From: JBBAEV01 sp041655735
GTDB taxonomy: Bacteria > Bacillota_I > Bacilli_A > RF39 > UBA660
Assembly: GCA_041655735.1 (NCBI GenBank)
Contig: JBBAEV010000006.1
Span: forward strand, 1-43,039
Reading direction: 5' to 3'
DNA length: 43,039 nt
In this document: positions 15,071 to 23,694 of the stretch, piece by piece
Layout of the letters: every line of letters starts with the position of its first letter
Numbering within the stretch: the first letter of the stretch is position 1
The notes under the pieces: model-generated
Database searches by the model: none
Seen by the model: only the letters and a program-made list of their open reading frames with translations
What the model was told of the DNA's origin: nothing
Translations under genes and position numbers: made by a program

Positions 15071-15829
15071 TTAATCCAAAATCTTTTCTTCTATCAATTC
15101 AATTATTTTATGAGCAATAGCTTCATATCCCTCTAGAGAAGGATGAACATCAAGAGGATTGGAAATGTATTCAGGATGATTTTTAAAAATACTATATATG
15201 TCAATATAATAAGCATTATATACATCTGCTATTTCTTTATATTTTTCGTTACCGTATGAAAATAAATTTTCTACTGTTTCAGCATCTTTGTTAGAAAGAG
15301 ATACTATTGGATTATAATAACCAATTAAAATAATATCCTCATTAGCATAGGTTCGAATAATTTTTAAAAGGTTATCAAGATCTTCTACTATTTCATCAAT
15401 ATACTGATAAATATCTTCGATTCTCTCAATATAAAAATTAATATTGTTAGTTATTCCTAATTTATAAAATAAATCATTTACTCCTATTGAAATAGTAATT
15501 ATATCAGATTTTGCTAACGCTTGTTTTATAGCTATTTCTTTATCATCTATTAATATTCTTTTATTATCTTCAATATCTCTTTTTAAATCAGTAATACGAT
15601 AACCACCATTTGAAAACTTCTTAGTGTAAAATTCTAACATATCATTATTTCCAAGATAATTACTAATGTAATCACTATAGCCATATCCAATAGCGCCATA
15701 AGGATTTTGGCCAACAGCCAAAGAGTCTCCCAAAGCAACATAATATATTTTTTTATCAATGGTTATTACATATATTATAAAAATAGATAGTAATAGTCCT
15801 ATTAAAAGTAGAATTTTTTTGAATTTCAT
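15071..15829 (-). CDS. Membrane-anchored SGNH/GDSL hydrolase
   Basis: A 252-residue extracytoplasmic esterase/lipase-like protein. It has an N-terminal membrane anchor (about 5-23) and the four SGNH blocks: ALGDSLAVGQ with the nucleophile Ser, a Gly-containing YGYSDY stretch, GVNDLF with Asn, and DVHPSLEGYEAIA with Asp and His. Bacterial relatives act on acylated cell-wall polymers or lipids, but the substrate here is unknown. It lies 38 bases downstream of murA and may be co-transcribed, which suggests a wall role. AGGAGG precedes the ATG. Confidence 0.85.
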   Translation of the reverse strand: MKFKKILLLIGLLLSIFIIYVITIDKKIYYVALGDSLAVGQNPYGAIGYGYSDYISNYLGNNDMLEFYTKKFSNGGYRITDLKRDIEDNKRILIDDKEIAIKQALAKSDIITISIGVNDLFYKLGITNNINFYIERIEDIYQYIDEIVEDLDNLLKIIRTYANEDIILIGYYNPIVSLSNKDAETVENLFSYGNEKYKEIADVYNAYYIDIYSIFKNHPEYISNPLDVHPSLEGYEAIAHKIIELIEEKILD

Positions 15830-15867
15830 AAGCCCTCCTTTTAAGGAACAACTTCATTTAATTATAT

Positions 15868-17115
15868 TCATTCTACTCTTATTTCAGCACCTAATTTTGT
15901 CAATTTTTCTTCTAATTTTTCATACCCTCTTAAAATATGATCAGCTTCTAGTATAGTTGTAGTTCCTTTCGCAATTAATCCAGCAATTACTAAAGAAATG
16001 CCGGCTCTTAAATCAGTAGCTATTACTTCTTTACCTATCAGTTTAGTTTTACCTTTTATATAAGCTTTTGGTTTTTTTACCACAATATTAGCACCCATTT
16101 TATTTAAATAGGGAATATTACGAAAACGATCTTCATATATTGTTTCTTCAACAATACTTTCTCCTTCACATTGGGTCAATAATGGTGTAATAGGCTGTTG
16201 AAGGTCAGTAACAAAACCTGGAAAAACCATTGTTTTTATTTTTAAGGGTTTTAGTCTATTTGGTTTAGATATTACACAATAATTATCTTTAACTACAATA
16301 TGAATTCCTGCCTCTTTAAACTTTAAAGTTAGGGCTTCAACATGTTCAGGAATAATTCCTTTTATTTTTATATTATTTCCTAAAAGAGCCGCTATTATCA
16401 TATAAGTTCCAGCTTCAATACGATCTGGTAAAACTTCATGATAGCATCCGTTTAATTTTTTAACTCCTTCTATTTTTATAACATTAGTCCCTGCTCCGCT
16501 TATTTTAGCTCCCATAGTGTTTAGCATAGTTGCAATATTTACTACTTCTGGCTCTTTAGCAGCATTTTCAATAACTGTTTTCCCCTTGGCTAATACCGCC
16601 GCATAAATTATATTAATAGTTGCCCCTACACTTGCCATATCTAAATACACATAAGCGCCGTTTAATTTTTTTGCTTTTATTGTATAAAGATCATTATCAA
16701 TAGTAACAGTGGCTCCCAATGCTTCAAATCCTTTTATATGTTGGTCAATGGGTCTGTCCCCTAAATTACATCCCCCGGGAAAATAAATACTTACCTCTTT
16801 ATATCTTGCTAGTAAGGCTCCCATAAAGTAATATGAGGCTCTAAGTTTGGAGGAGTATTCTTTTGGTATTTGCGTGTTTTTTATATTTTTAGAATTAATT
16901 TTTAAAGTACTATTTTTTCTTTCTACAGATACATTTAAATGCTTTAAAATATTTATAATGTCTTTTATGTCAGAAATATCAGGAATATTATCTATAGTTA
17001 TTTCTTCATTGGTTAATATAGCACCAGGAAGGATAGCTACCGCATTATTCTTCATACCACTTATACTAACATCTCCTGTTAATTTCTTGTTGCCATTAAG
17101 CATGATTTTTGTCAT
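15868..17115 (-). CDS. murA: UDP-N-acetylglucosamine 1-carboxyvinyltransferase
   Basis: Catalyses the first committed step of peptidoglycan synthesis, adding enolpyruvate from PEP to UDP-GlcNAc. The 415-residue length is normal. The K22-N23 pair in SGMKNNA and the active-site loop GGCNLGDRP with catalytic Cys116 are present, so fosfomycin sensitivity would be expected. The C-terminal EADHILRGYEKLEEKL is typical. A GGAG with a seven-base spacer precedes ATG 17115. It follows fba after a terminator-like stem and a TATAAT box (about 17139-17144), so it probably has its own promoter. Bacilli often have two murA copies; only one is in the window. Confidence 0.97.
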   Translation of the reverse strand: MTKIMLNGNKKLTGDVSISGMKNNAVAILPGAILTNEEITIDNIPDISDIKDIINILKHLNVSVERKNSTLKINSKNIKNTQIPKEYSSKLRASYYFMGALLARYKEVSIYFPGGCNLGDRPIDQHIKGFEALGATVTIDNDLYTIKAKKLNGAYVYLDMASVGATINIIYAAVLAKGKTVIENAAKEPEVVNIATMLNTMGAKISGAGTNVIKIEGVKKLNGCYHEVLPDRIEAGTYMIIAALLGNNIKIKGIIPEHVEALTLKFKEAGIHIVVKDNYCVISKPNRLKPLKIKTMVFPGFVTDLQQPITPLLTQCEGESIVEETIYEDRFRNIPYLNKMGANIVVKKPKAYIKGKTKLIGKEVIATDLRAGISLVIAGLIAKGTTTILEADHILRGYEKLEEKLTKLGAEIRVE

Positions 17116-17200
17116 CTGATCACTCCTAAGTTTGTTTATATTATATCAAATTATTTTTTATTTTTAATAATTAGTCTCAATATATTTATATTGTTGACAC

Positions 17201-17250
17201 AAAAAAATGTTAAAAAGATAATTTTTAATTATTTCTAAATAAAATTATCT
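17201..17250 (-). terminator. Terminator at the end of fba
   Basis: AGATAATTTT (17216-17225) pairs perfectly with AAAATTATCT (17241-17250). The stem spans the last codons of fba, and the minus strand continues into CTTTTTAAC and a run of seven T. Confidence 0.6.
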
Positions 17251-18067
17251 TATCTCTTACTACTTTCTTTAAATTAAGTTCTCCAGATCCTATTATTTTT
17301 CTAGGATCATAAACATCCTTTTTTATTTCCAAGTAATGCTTTACTCCTTTAGCCCATTGAAATTGTAATTCTGTGTTAACATTTATTTTAGTTGTCCCAC
17401 ACTTTATCGCCTTTATTATATCATCGTTAGGTATTCCAGTTCCTCCGTGAAGGACTAAAGGTATGTTTGTTTTTTCACTTATTTTCTTCATCCTTTCAAA
17501 GTTAATATCTGGTTCTCCTTGATAAAAACCATGAACACTACCTAAAGCAGGAGCAAGTAAATCAACATTTGTTTGTTTAACAAATGCAATACAATCATTC
17601 ACTCTTGCATAACATATTTCCTTTGACGCATCATCTTCAATGCCGCCTATACCACCAATTTCGCCTTCTACTGTAACATTAAATTGATGGGCATAAAGAA
17701 CTACCTCCTTAGTAATTTTTATGTTTTTTTCTAATTCATATGACGAGGCATCTATCATAACTGAAGTAAATCCCGCATTAATAACTTCTTGACAAATTTT
17801 AAAACTAGAGCCATGATCAAGATGAATAGCTACTGGAATAGAAATATTCAAATCTTTTATTAATCCTCTTATTAAACTAACAACAGTATTAGGACCTCCC
17901 ATGTATTTTAATGCACTTTCAGATACTCCTAATATAACTGGCGATTTTAATTCTTCACTTTCTTTTAAAATATATTTAGTCCATTCCAAGTTATTAATAT
18001 TAAATTGTGGTATAGCATATTTATTTTTTTTAGCTTTGTTCATCATTTCTTTTAAATTTACTAACAT
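17225..18067 (-). CDS. fba: Class II fructose-bisphosphate aldolase
   Basis: Cleaves fructose 1,6-bisphosphate in glycolysis, using zinc. The 280-residue protein has the class II motifs: IHLDHGSSF (about 81-89) with catalytic Asp84 and zinc His85, EGEIGGIGG, the zinc His in GSVHGFY, and the phosphate-binding LHGGTGIP. The C-terminal GELNLKKVVRDKI is usual. It belongs to the Bacillus FbaA/GatY/KbaY superfamily; glycolytic function is favoured by position next to murA. It lies 34 bases downstream of mntP. Confidence 0.94.
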   Translation of the reverse strand: MLVNLKEMMNKAKKNKYAIPQFNINNLEWTKYILKESEELKSPVILGVSESALKYMGGPNTVVSLIRGLIKDLNISIPVAIHLDHGSSFKICQEVINAGFTSVMIDASSYELEKNIKITKEVVLYAHQFNVTVEGEIGGIGGIEDDASKEICYARVNDCIAFVKQTNVDLLAPALGSVHGFYQGEPDINFERMKKISEKTNIPLVLHGGTGIPNDDIIKAIKCGTTKINVNTELQFQWAKGVKHYLEIKKDVYDPRKIIGSGELNLKKVVRDKIILFRNN

Positions 18068-18101
18068 TTAATCACCCTATAACAATATTATTATTTATTT
18101 G

Positions 18102-18635
18102 TTATTTAGTCAAATAATATATCGCAATTAATATTAAAATAACGCCTCCTATTACTACTGAATATTTCCCTATTTTTTTACCTATTTTATTTCCCATTAA
18201 TAATCCTATATAAGTAAAAGTGAAACTTATAATTGAAAATATAATAACTGATAAAATAATATTATCACTTATTATATTAAGTCCTATTCCTATTGAAAAA
18301 CTATCAATACTAACAGTTATCCCAAACAAAATAAAAGTCCATAAATTCGTAAAAATTTTGGGTTCTTCTTTTCTATCGGATACAATCATTTGTACCCCTA
18401 TTATAAAAAATATAATAGAAACTAAATGAAATGGCTCTAATAATATGTTTTTTATAATTATATAGCCTATATTTAAGCCAATAAGAGGCATGATAAAATG
18501 GCATATACCAACAATTATAGATAATTGTAAAATGTTTTTTTTACTTAAGTTTAAGGTTCCATAGATTAAACTTAACGAAAATGCATCCATACTTAAGCCA
18601 AGGCCTATTAATATTGAGGTTAGTAATGTTGTCAA
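18102..18635 (-). CDS. mntP: MntP-family manganese exporter
   Basis: A 177-residue inner-membrane protein with six predicted helices arranged as two repeats, each opening with a conserved small/acidic motif: GLGLSMDAFSLSL (about 12-24) and GITVSIDSFSIGIG (about 110-123). The paired D-(A/S)-F motifs are characteristic of MntP. The start is TTG at 18635 with GGGAGG seven bases upstream. It follows spoIIR, as ywlD does in B. subtilis. Its ribosome-binding site lies in an inverted repeat (18644-18669). Confidence 0.88.
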   Translation of the reverse strand: MTTLLTSILIGLGLSMDAFSLSLIYGTLNLSKKNILQLSIIVGICHFIMPLIGLNIGYIIIKNILLEPFHLVSIIFFIIGVQMIVSDRKEEPKIFTNLWTFILFGITVSIDSFSIGIGLNIISDNIILSVIIFSIISFTFTYIGLLMGNKIGKKIGKYSVVIGGVILILIAIYYLTK

Positions 18636-18643
18636 AAAAATTC

Positions 18644-18669
18644 CTCCCTTTTAAATAATATTAAAGGAG
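18644..18669 (-). promoter_or_regulatory. Inverted repeat masking the mntP ribosome-binding site
   Basis: In minus-strand RNA CTCCTTT (18663-18669) can pair with AAAGGGAG (18644-18651) over seven positions, one of them G-U, with an 11- to 12-base loop. The second arm is the mntP Shine-Dalgarno. Confidence 0.5.
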
Positions 18670-18682
18670 AAATTAATAAATA

Positions 18683-19207
18683 CTAAAATATTTTTTCAAT
18701 TAGTTCTTGAACAAAAAATTTATATTCTACATCAGTTGCTTCTTCTGCTTCTATTAAACATAAAGGAGGAAATAAAACACACCACCAATTATTACCTTCA
18801 CCTTTACCAATTATTACTAGTAGGCTTTCATAGTATCCCTCATTGTATACAATCCCCTTATATTCTTTGGAAGGAAAATAATGATAACCATAATTAATAT
18901 CAAAGTCTATTTTTTCTTTTTCCTCTTCTAATATTTCCTCAATTATATTAGATAAAGGTTTTACGCTTTTTTTTAATTTATCTCTAGCATCATCTATTGA
19001 GTTTGTACGACTTAATATAGTACCCATTTGATATTCTACTTTTTCTCTAACTTTTTGTTTTATATATTGATCATGAGGGGAATTACTATTAGCTAAAATA
19101 CGAAGTCTTATTGCTTCATCAGGAACAATTATTTCTTTAGCAGTTACATCTTTTACTACAAACATAATTGCAATTATAAAAATAATAAATATTAATATTT
19201 TTTTCAT
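18683..19207 (-). CDS. spoIIR: Sporulation signal protein SpoIIR
   Basis: Secreted from the forespore, it triggers SpoIIGA to process pro-SigE in the mother cell. The 174-residue protein has an N-terminal signal/anchor (about 2-22) followed by the family core PDEAIRLRILANSNSPHDQYIKQKVR and the C-terminal Trp/Cys-rich WWCVLFPPLCLIE. The context prfA-prmC-spoIIR-mntP equals that of B. subtilis. The AAAGGATG before the ATG is within a perfect eight-base inverted repeat (19213-19242). Confidence 0.97.
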   Translation of the reverse strand: MKKILIFIIFIIAIMFVVKDVTAKEIIVPDEAIRLRILANSNSPHDQYIKQKVREKVEYQMGTILSRTNSIDDARDKLKKSVKPLSNIIEEILEEEKEKIDFDINYGYHYFPSKEYKGIVYNEGYYESLLVIIGKGEGNNWWCVLFPPLCLIEAEEATDVEYKFFVQELIEKIF

Positions 19208-19212
19208 TTAAC

Positions 19213-19242
19213 AATCATCCTTTCATTACATATTGGATGATT
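19213..19242 (-). promoter_or_regulatory. Inverted repeat masking the spoIIR ribosome-binding site
   Basis: AATCATCC (19213-19220) and GGATGATT (19235-19242) pair perfectly, with a 14-base loop. In minus-strand RNA the downstream arm contains the GGATG ribosome-binding site of spoIIR. It lies in the 45-base gap after prmC. No T run follows, so it is not a usual terminator. Confidence 0.7.
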
Positions 19243-19252
19243 TTATATTTAT

Positions 19253-19918
19253 TTAATCAATATTATTAAAAACAAACAACATTCTATCTCTTTTTTGAAG
19301 ATCTTTTTTTGTTTCATATTTAGAATTAGGGAAATATTTTTTTATTAATTTTATTAAATCACTTTTTTGATCAGCCCCTATTTCTAGCGCTATTAAAGAT
19401 TTATTTTTTAATATTTTTTTGGCATCTTTTAATAAAATTTTATAATACTTTAAACCATCTAAACCGCCATATAAAGCAAGATGAGGTTCATTGTTTTTTA
19501 CTAAAGGATCTATATTTTCATTTGTTTTTATATAAGGGGGGTTACTTATTAACACATCAAATGTTTTGTCTTTTAGAGGTATTAATAAATCTCCTTGTAT
19601 AAAATTAGCTTTTATATTTAATTTATTAGCATTATATTTCGCTACTTTAAGAGCTTTTTTAGAAATATCTGTCATAGTCATATTAATATTAGGTAATTCT
19701 TTTTTTAAAGTTATCCCGATAATACCGCTACCGGTGCCAATATCAACTATATTTATATTATTTTTAAAATGTTTTTTAATATAAATTATTGTGTTTTCTA
19801 CTAATTCTTCAGTTTCAAAACGCGGTATTAATACATGTTTATTAACTTTAAAATCATAACCATAAAAATTAGTATAACCATCTATATATTGATTAGGTTT
19901 TTTTCTTTTATCTAACAT
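19253..19918 (-). CDS. prmC: Release-factor glutamine methyltransferase, short form
   Basis: Methylates the Gln of the GGQ motif in release factors. The methyltransferase domain is intact: PRFETEELV (32-40), DIGTGSGIIG (59-68) for S-adenosylmethionine and the catalytic NPPY (126-129). The protein has 221 residues against about 280 in the family; most of the N-terminal helical domain that contacts the release factor is missing. An in-frame TAG lies three codons upstream of ATG 19918, so no longer start exists. It follows prfA by one base. Confidence 0.92.
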   Translation of the reverse strand: MLDKRKKPNQYIDGYTNFYGYDFKVNKHVLIPRFETEELVENTIIYIKKHFKNNINIVDIGTGSGIIGITLKKELPNINMTMTDISKKALKVAKYNANKLNIKANFIQGDLLIPLKDKTFDVLISNPPYIKTNENIDPLVKNNEPHLALYGGLDGLKYYKILLKDAKKILKNKSLIALEIGADQKSDLIKLIKKYFPNSKYETKKDLQKRDRMLFVFNNID

Positions 19919-19919
19919 A

Positions 19920-20978
19920 TTATTTTCCTATGTTTAGTTTTCTTTGTTGATCTTCAAATATTAAAACGTTAATTATTTCATCAAGTTTGCCTTCCATAAT
20001 GCGATCTAATTGTTTTAAAGTAAAATTAATACGATGGTCAGTCACTCTATTTTGGGGATAATTATATGTTCTTATTTTTTCTGAACGATCTCCTGTTCCT
20101 ATTTTGTTTTTTCTTTCCATACCAAGAGCTTGTTCTTGCTCGAAGAGTTTTTGTTCATATAGTTTTGTTTTTAATATTTGAATAGCTAATTCTTTATTCT
20201 TTATTTGACTTCTTTCATTTTGGCAAGTCACTACGGTTCCTGTTGGAATATGAGTTATCCTAACTGCTGAATCGGTGGTATTTACACTTTGACCTCCCGC
20301 ACCACTACTTCGATAAACATCTATTTTTACCTCGTTCATATTTAAATCTATATCTACATCCTCTGCTTCAGGCATCACCAAAACAGTTGCAGTTGAAGTG
20401 TGAATTCTACCGCTAGATTCTGTTTTTGGAACACGTTGAACACGATGAGAACCACTTTCATACTTTAATCTTGAATACACCATATCCCCTTTAAGCATAA
20501 ATTCTACCTGCGAGTATCCCCCGGCTTCTGATCCTGTTTCATTTAATACTTCAATATTCCAATTTTTACTCTCAGCATATTTGATATACATACGATAAAG
20601 ATCTCCGGCAAATACATTAGCTTCATCCCCTCCAGCAGCTCCTCTAATTTCAATAATAACATTTTTTTCATCATTAGGGTCTTTAGGTAATAACATCATT
20701 TCTAAATCTTTTTCTAATTGTCCTTGTTTATTTTTTAATTCTTCAGCTTCAATTTTTGCAAGTTCTTTCATTTCAGGATCCTTAGTCATTGATAAAGCTT
20801 CTTCTAATTCGATTGTTATTTTTTTATATTTATTATATAATTCTACCACTTCGTTTAAAGATGCTTGTTCTTTAGCTAATTTCGTCATTTCCTTTATATC
20901 TTTAGAAACATCTGAAGATGATAATAACTCTGTTATTTGGTTGTATCTATTTTTTAAGTCCTCTAGTCTTTCAAACAT
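19920..20978 (-). CDS. prfA: Peptide chain release factor 1
   Basis: Recognises UAA and UAG stop codons and releases the peptide from the ribosome. It has 352 residues from ATG 20978. The GGQ motif in SSGAGGQSVN and the tripeptide P-K-T in RVPKTES, the equivalent of the RF1 PxT, are present, which separates it from RF2 (SPF). ATG 20978 is preferred over ATG 20987, which is only one or two bases from GGAGG. It is the first gene of prfA-prmC, transcribed towards spoIIR. Confidence 0.97.
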   Translation of the reverse strand: MFERLEDLKNRYNQITELLSSSDVSKDIKEMTKLAKEQASLNEVVELYNKYKKITIELEEALSMTKDPEMKELAKIEAEELKNKQGQLEKDLEMMLLPKDPNDEKNVIIEIRGAAGGDEANVFAGDLYRMYIKYAESKNWNIEVLNETGSEAGGYSQVEFMLKGDMVYSRLKYESGSHRVQRVPKTESSGRIHTSTATVLVMPEAEDVDIDLNMNEVKIDVYRSSGAGGQSVNTTDSAVRITHIPTGTVVTCQNERSQIKNKELAIQILKTKLYEQKLFEQEQALGMERKNKIGTGDRSEKIRTYNYPQNRVTDHRINFTLKQLDRIMEGKLDEIINVLIFEDQQRKLNIGK

Positions 20979-21021
20979 AGTTTTCATTCCTCCATCGCTT
21001 CGTATTATATCATATTTTATT

Positions 21022-21049
21022 TAAAAAGAAAAAGATACTACCTGTATCT
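21022..21049 (-). terminator. Terminator of rpoE
   Basis: AGATAC (21033-21038) and GTATCT (21044-21049) form a six-base stem with a five-base loop, followed on the minus strand by TTTTTCTTTTT. Confidence 0.75.
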
Positions 21050-21485
21050 ACTCTTCTAAATCTTTTTCATCAACTATCAATAAGTCTTTAAGGTCCTCAT
21101 TATCATCTTCATAATCTTCATCATCTACGATGGAATTAAAATCGTCATCCTCATTATCATCTGTTGCTCCTTCATCTAATTCACTAGCGACATCATCATA
21201 ATCATCATTATCAAGATCTTCTGCACGAATTTTTACTGAGTATCTAGAACGCAAATCCACTATCCCAGCATCCAAAACAATAAATCTTTTATCAGTAGAT
21301 ATAGCTGTGTAAAAATCTGCTATCTTTTCTTCAAATTTCTTTTTGGAAAATTCTAATAAATTCCCCAATTCCTCAAATAATTCTCTTATTGATATTGTCT
21401 TTTTCTTTTCTTGTAACAAATGATAAGCAATTTCAGTATAAGATAATTCTTCTAATTCTTCTTTGGGCATTTTTTTTATATCCAT
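21048..21485 (-). CDS. rpoE: RNA polymerase delta subunit
   Basis: A Bacillota-specific RNA polymerase subunit that improves recycling and promoter selectivity. It has 145 residues. The N-terminal winged HARE-HTH domain (about 1-90) contains SYTEIAYHLLQEKKKTISI and FIVLDAGIVDLRSRY. The C-terminal 50 residues are an acidic Asp/Glu-rich tail, as in B. subtilis RpoE. AGGAGG precedes the ATG. It lies 11 bases after argS and has its own terminator. Confidence 0.96.
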   Translation of the reverse strand: MDIKKMPKEELEELSYTEIAYHLLQEKKKTISIRELFEELGNLLEFSKKKFEEKIADFYTAISTDKRFIVLDAGIVDLRSRYSVKIRAEDLDNDDYDDVASELDEGATDDNEDDDFNSIVDDEDYEDDNEDLKDLLIVDEKDLEE

Positions 21486-21496
21486 ATTGTTTCCTC

Positions 21497-23191
21497 CTAC
21501 ATTTTTTCAGGTATTTTTATCCCTAATAAATTCATTCCTTCCTTCAGAATAATTGAAACGCTTTCGGAAATTAATGACTTTATTTCAGTTTCCTCTTTAT
21601 TATCAGTTATTATACGTTCTGCTCCATAAAATTTATTAAATTTTTGGGCAAGATCTATTAGGTATTTTGCTAACTCTGATGGATCATACTTTTCTTTAGC
21701 TTGTATAATGACTTCTTCAAATTTTAACATTTCTAAGGTGATATTCCATATATAATCATTTATATCTACATTTATATTATTAATTTTATTAACACTTATT
21801 CCTGTTAATACAGATTTTATACGTGCGTAAGTATAACATATATATGGAGCGGTTTCTCCTTCAAATTTTAATATATTTTCTAAATTAAAGTCAATATCAT
21901 TTTTACAATATGTTTTTAAATAATTAAAGATAACTGCCCCCACCCCAACGATTCTACTGATTTCTTTCTTATTTTCTAAATTAGGGTTTTTTTCTTCAAT
22001 ATATTTTTGAGATAAATTCATAGAATCATTTAATACATCTATTAACTCTACGCCCTTGCCTTTTCTTGTTGCCATTCTTTTACCATTATCCAAAACCATT
22101 CCAAAACTAATATGATGGATATCTTTATACCAATCATAACCCATTTTTTGTAATACTTGTTTCAATTGATTAAAATGAAGAGTTTGTTCGTTACCTACAA
22201 CATAAAGAGCTTCATCAAATTTATACTTATTTTTACGATGAAAAAGAGTAGCCAAATCTCTAGTTATATATAAACTTGCCCCATCACTTTTTTGAATTAA
22301 AGCGGGAAGTAAATTGTCTCCTAGTCTAACAATCATTGCACCATCATCTTTTTCTAAAAGATTTTTCTCCTTTAACTCTTTTATTACTGAATCCATTTTA
22401 TCATTATAGAAAGATTCTCCAGTGGTAGATTCAAAATCTGTTATTCCAAGAAGATTATACATTTTGTTAAATTCTTTTAATGATATGTCAATAAAGTATT
22501 CCCAAAGTTTAATATATTCTTCTTCTTTGTTTTCTAATCTTTTAAAATATTTTCTTGCGATATCATTGAGCTCTTCGTTTTGTTCTGCTTCATTATGAAA
22601 CTTAACATAGAGTCTTTTCAATTCCTTAATTGGATTTTCTTTCATAGCTTCTTCATTAACCCATGTTTTATACGCATAAATCAACTTACCAAATTGCGTC
22701 CCCCAATCTCCTAAATAGTTAATCCCAATAACTTTATATCCGATTTTTTTAAGGATTCTCTTTAAAGCATTCCCAATAATCGTGCTTCTTAGATGTCCTA
22801 CCGTAAATGGTTTAGCTATATTGGGTGATGAGTAATCAATTACAATTGTCTTATTATTGCCAATATCTAAATTGCCATATTGTTCTTTTTCTTCTACTAT
22901 TTTATTTAATAATCTAACAACAATATCTTTTTTATTTAAAAATATATTTAAATACCCACCAACTACCTCTACTTTTTCATATTCATCTTTATTTATATTT
23001 TGTTTTAAATATTCCGCAATAGTATTAGGAGCTTTTTTTAATATTTTAGAATAGTTAAAACAAGGCAAAGAGAAATCACCTAATTTTATATCTTTAGGCT
23101 TTTCTAAAATTATATCTTTTTTACTAATTCCATCTTTTTTTAAAATTTCATATATATCATTAATAATTTTTTCCTTTAATTCTAAAATCAT
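21497..23191 (-). CDS. argS: Arginyl-tRNA synthetase
   Basis: Charges tRNA-Arg with arginine. The class I enzyme has 564 residues from ATG 23191. The HIGH-like motif in SSPNIAKPFTVGHLRST and the KMSK-region equivalent MATRKGKGV are visible. The N-terminal Arg-tRNA synthetase domain (1-85) and C-terminal DALR anticodon domain (about 450-564, ending GMNLLGIKIPEKM) are present. An open frame extends 11 codons upstream, but AGGAGTGG fits ATG 23191. It follows ywiB by one base, as argS-ywiB pair in B. subtilis. Confidence 0.96.
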   Translation of the reverse strand: MILELKEKIINDIYEILKKDGISKKDIILEKPKDIKLGDFSLPCFNYSKILKKAPNTIAEYLKQNINKDEYEKVEVVGGYLNIFLNKKDIVVRLLNKIVEEKEQYGNLDIGNNKTIVIDYSSPNIAKPFTVGHLRSTIIGNALKRILKKIGYKVIGINYLGDWGTQFGKLIYAYKTWVNEEAMKENPIKELKRLYVKFHNEAEQNEELNDIARKYFKRLENKEEEYIKLWEYFIDISLKEFNKMYNLLGITDFESTTGESFYNDKMDSVIKELKEKNLLEKDDGAMIVRLGDNLLPALIQKSDGASLYITRDLATLFHRKNKYKFDEALYVVGNEQTLHFNQLKQVLQKMGYDWYKDIHHISFGMVLDNGKRMATRKGKGVELIDVLNDSMNLSQKYIEEKNPNLENKKEISRIVGVGAVIFNYLKTYCKNDIDFNLENILKFEGETAPYICYTYARIKSVLTGISVNKINNINVDINDYIWNITLEMLKFEEVIIQAKEKYDPSELAKYLIDLAQKFNKFYGAERIITDNKEETEIKSLISESVSIILKEGMNLLGIKIPEKM

Positions 23192-23192
23192 A

Positions 23193-23573
23193 TTACCACT
23201 CCTTATAAAAAACAATATATTCATAACTCTTTAAGTGTGATTCGTTTAAGAGCAAATTATATTTAATTATTATTATATTTTCATCTATTTTTAACTCTTT
23301 TGTGAATACCCTCACTGGTATCCTAAAATCTAATTTTTTAATATAATATTTACTATTTGTTTCTTTTTTTTCAATAAAACTAATGTTAATTTTTGATTCT
23401 TCATTTTCTCTAATTAATTCTACACCATTATCTTTAAAAGTTAAAGTTATTTTAGTTTTATCTAATTCCTGGTATTTAATTTTATTTTCTATTATTAGTC
23501 CATCTACATTAGAAATATTTTTTTCTTTTTCGGTTTCATTTTTTAATATAGATTTTACTCTTATTCTTTTCAA
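23193..23573 (-). CDS. ywiB: DUF1934 (YwiB-like) protein
   Basis: A 126-residue protein with alternating hydrophobic strands expected of the calycin-like beta-barrel DUF1934 family. I identify it mainly by size, strand pattern, and position directly upstream of argS, as in Bacilli; individual motifs are weak. The start is TTG at 23573, five bases after AAAGGTGG. An extended -10 (TGT then TATAAT, 23603-23608 minus) lies about 30 bases upstream and probably drives ywiB-argS-rpoE. Function unknown. Confidence 0.7.
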   Translation of the reverse strand: MKRIRVKSILKNETEKEKNISNVDGLIIENKIKYQELDKTKITLTFKDNGVELIRENEESKINISFIEKKETNSKYYIKKLDFRIPVRVFTKELKIDENIIIIKYNLLLNESHLKSYEYIVFYKEW

Positions 23574-23641
23574 AATACCACCTTTAACTTTTTATATTTG
23601 GAATTATAACACATATTTTATTAAAATACATCCCTTTTAAC

Positions 23642-23670
23642 ACATATTTCTATTTCTTTTTTTCATACTA
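23642..23670 (+). promoter_or_regulatory. SigF/SigG-type promoter of the spore PBP
   Basis: ACATA (23642-23646) and CATACTA (23664-23670) are separated by 17 bases. The -10 agrees with the SigG consensus CATnnTA. The expected start of RNA, near 23677, lies past the ATG at 23671 and supports ATG 23695. Confidence 0.6.
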
Positions 23671-23694
23671 ATGTTGAGAATAGGATGTGTTTTT

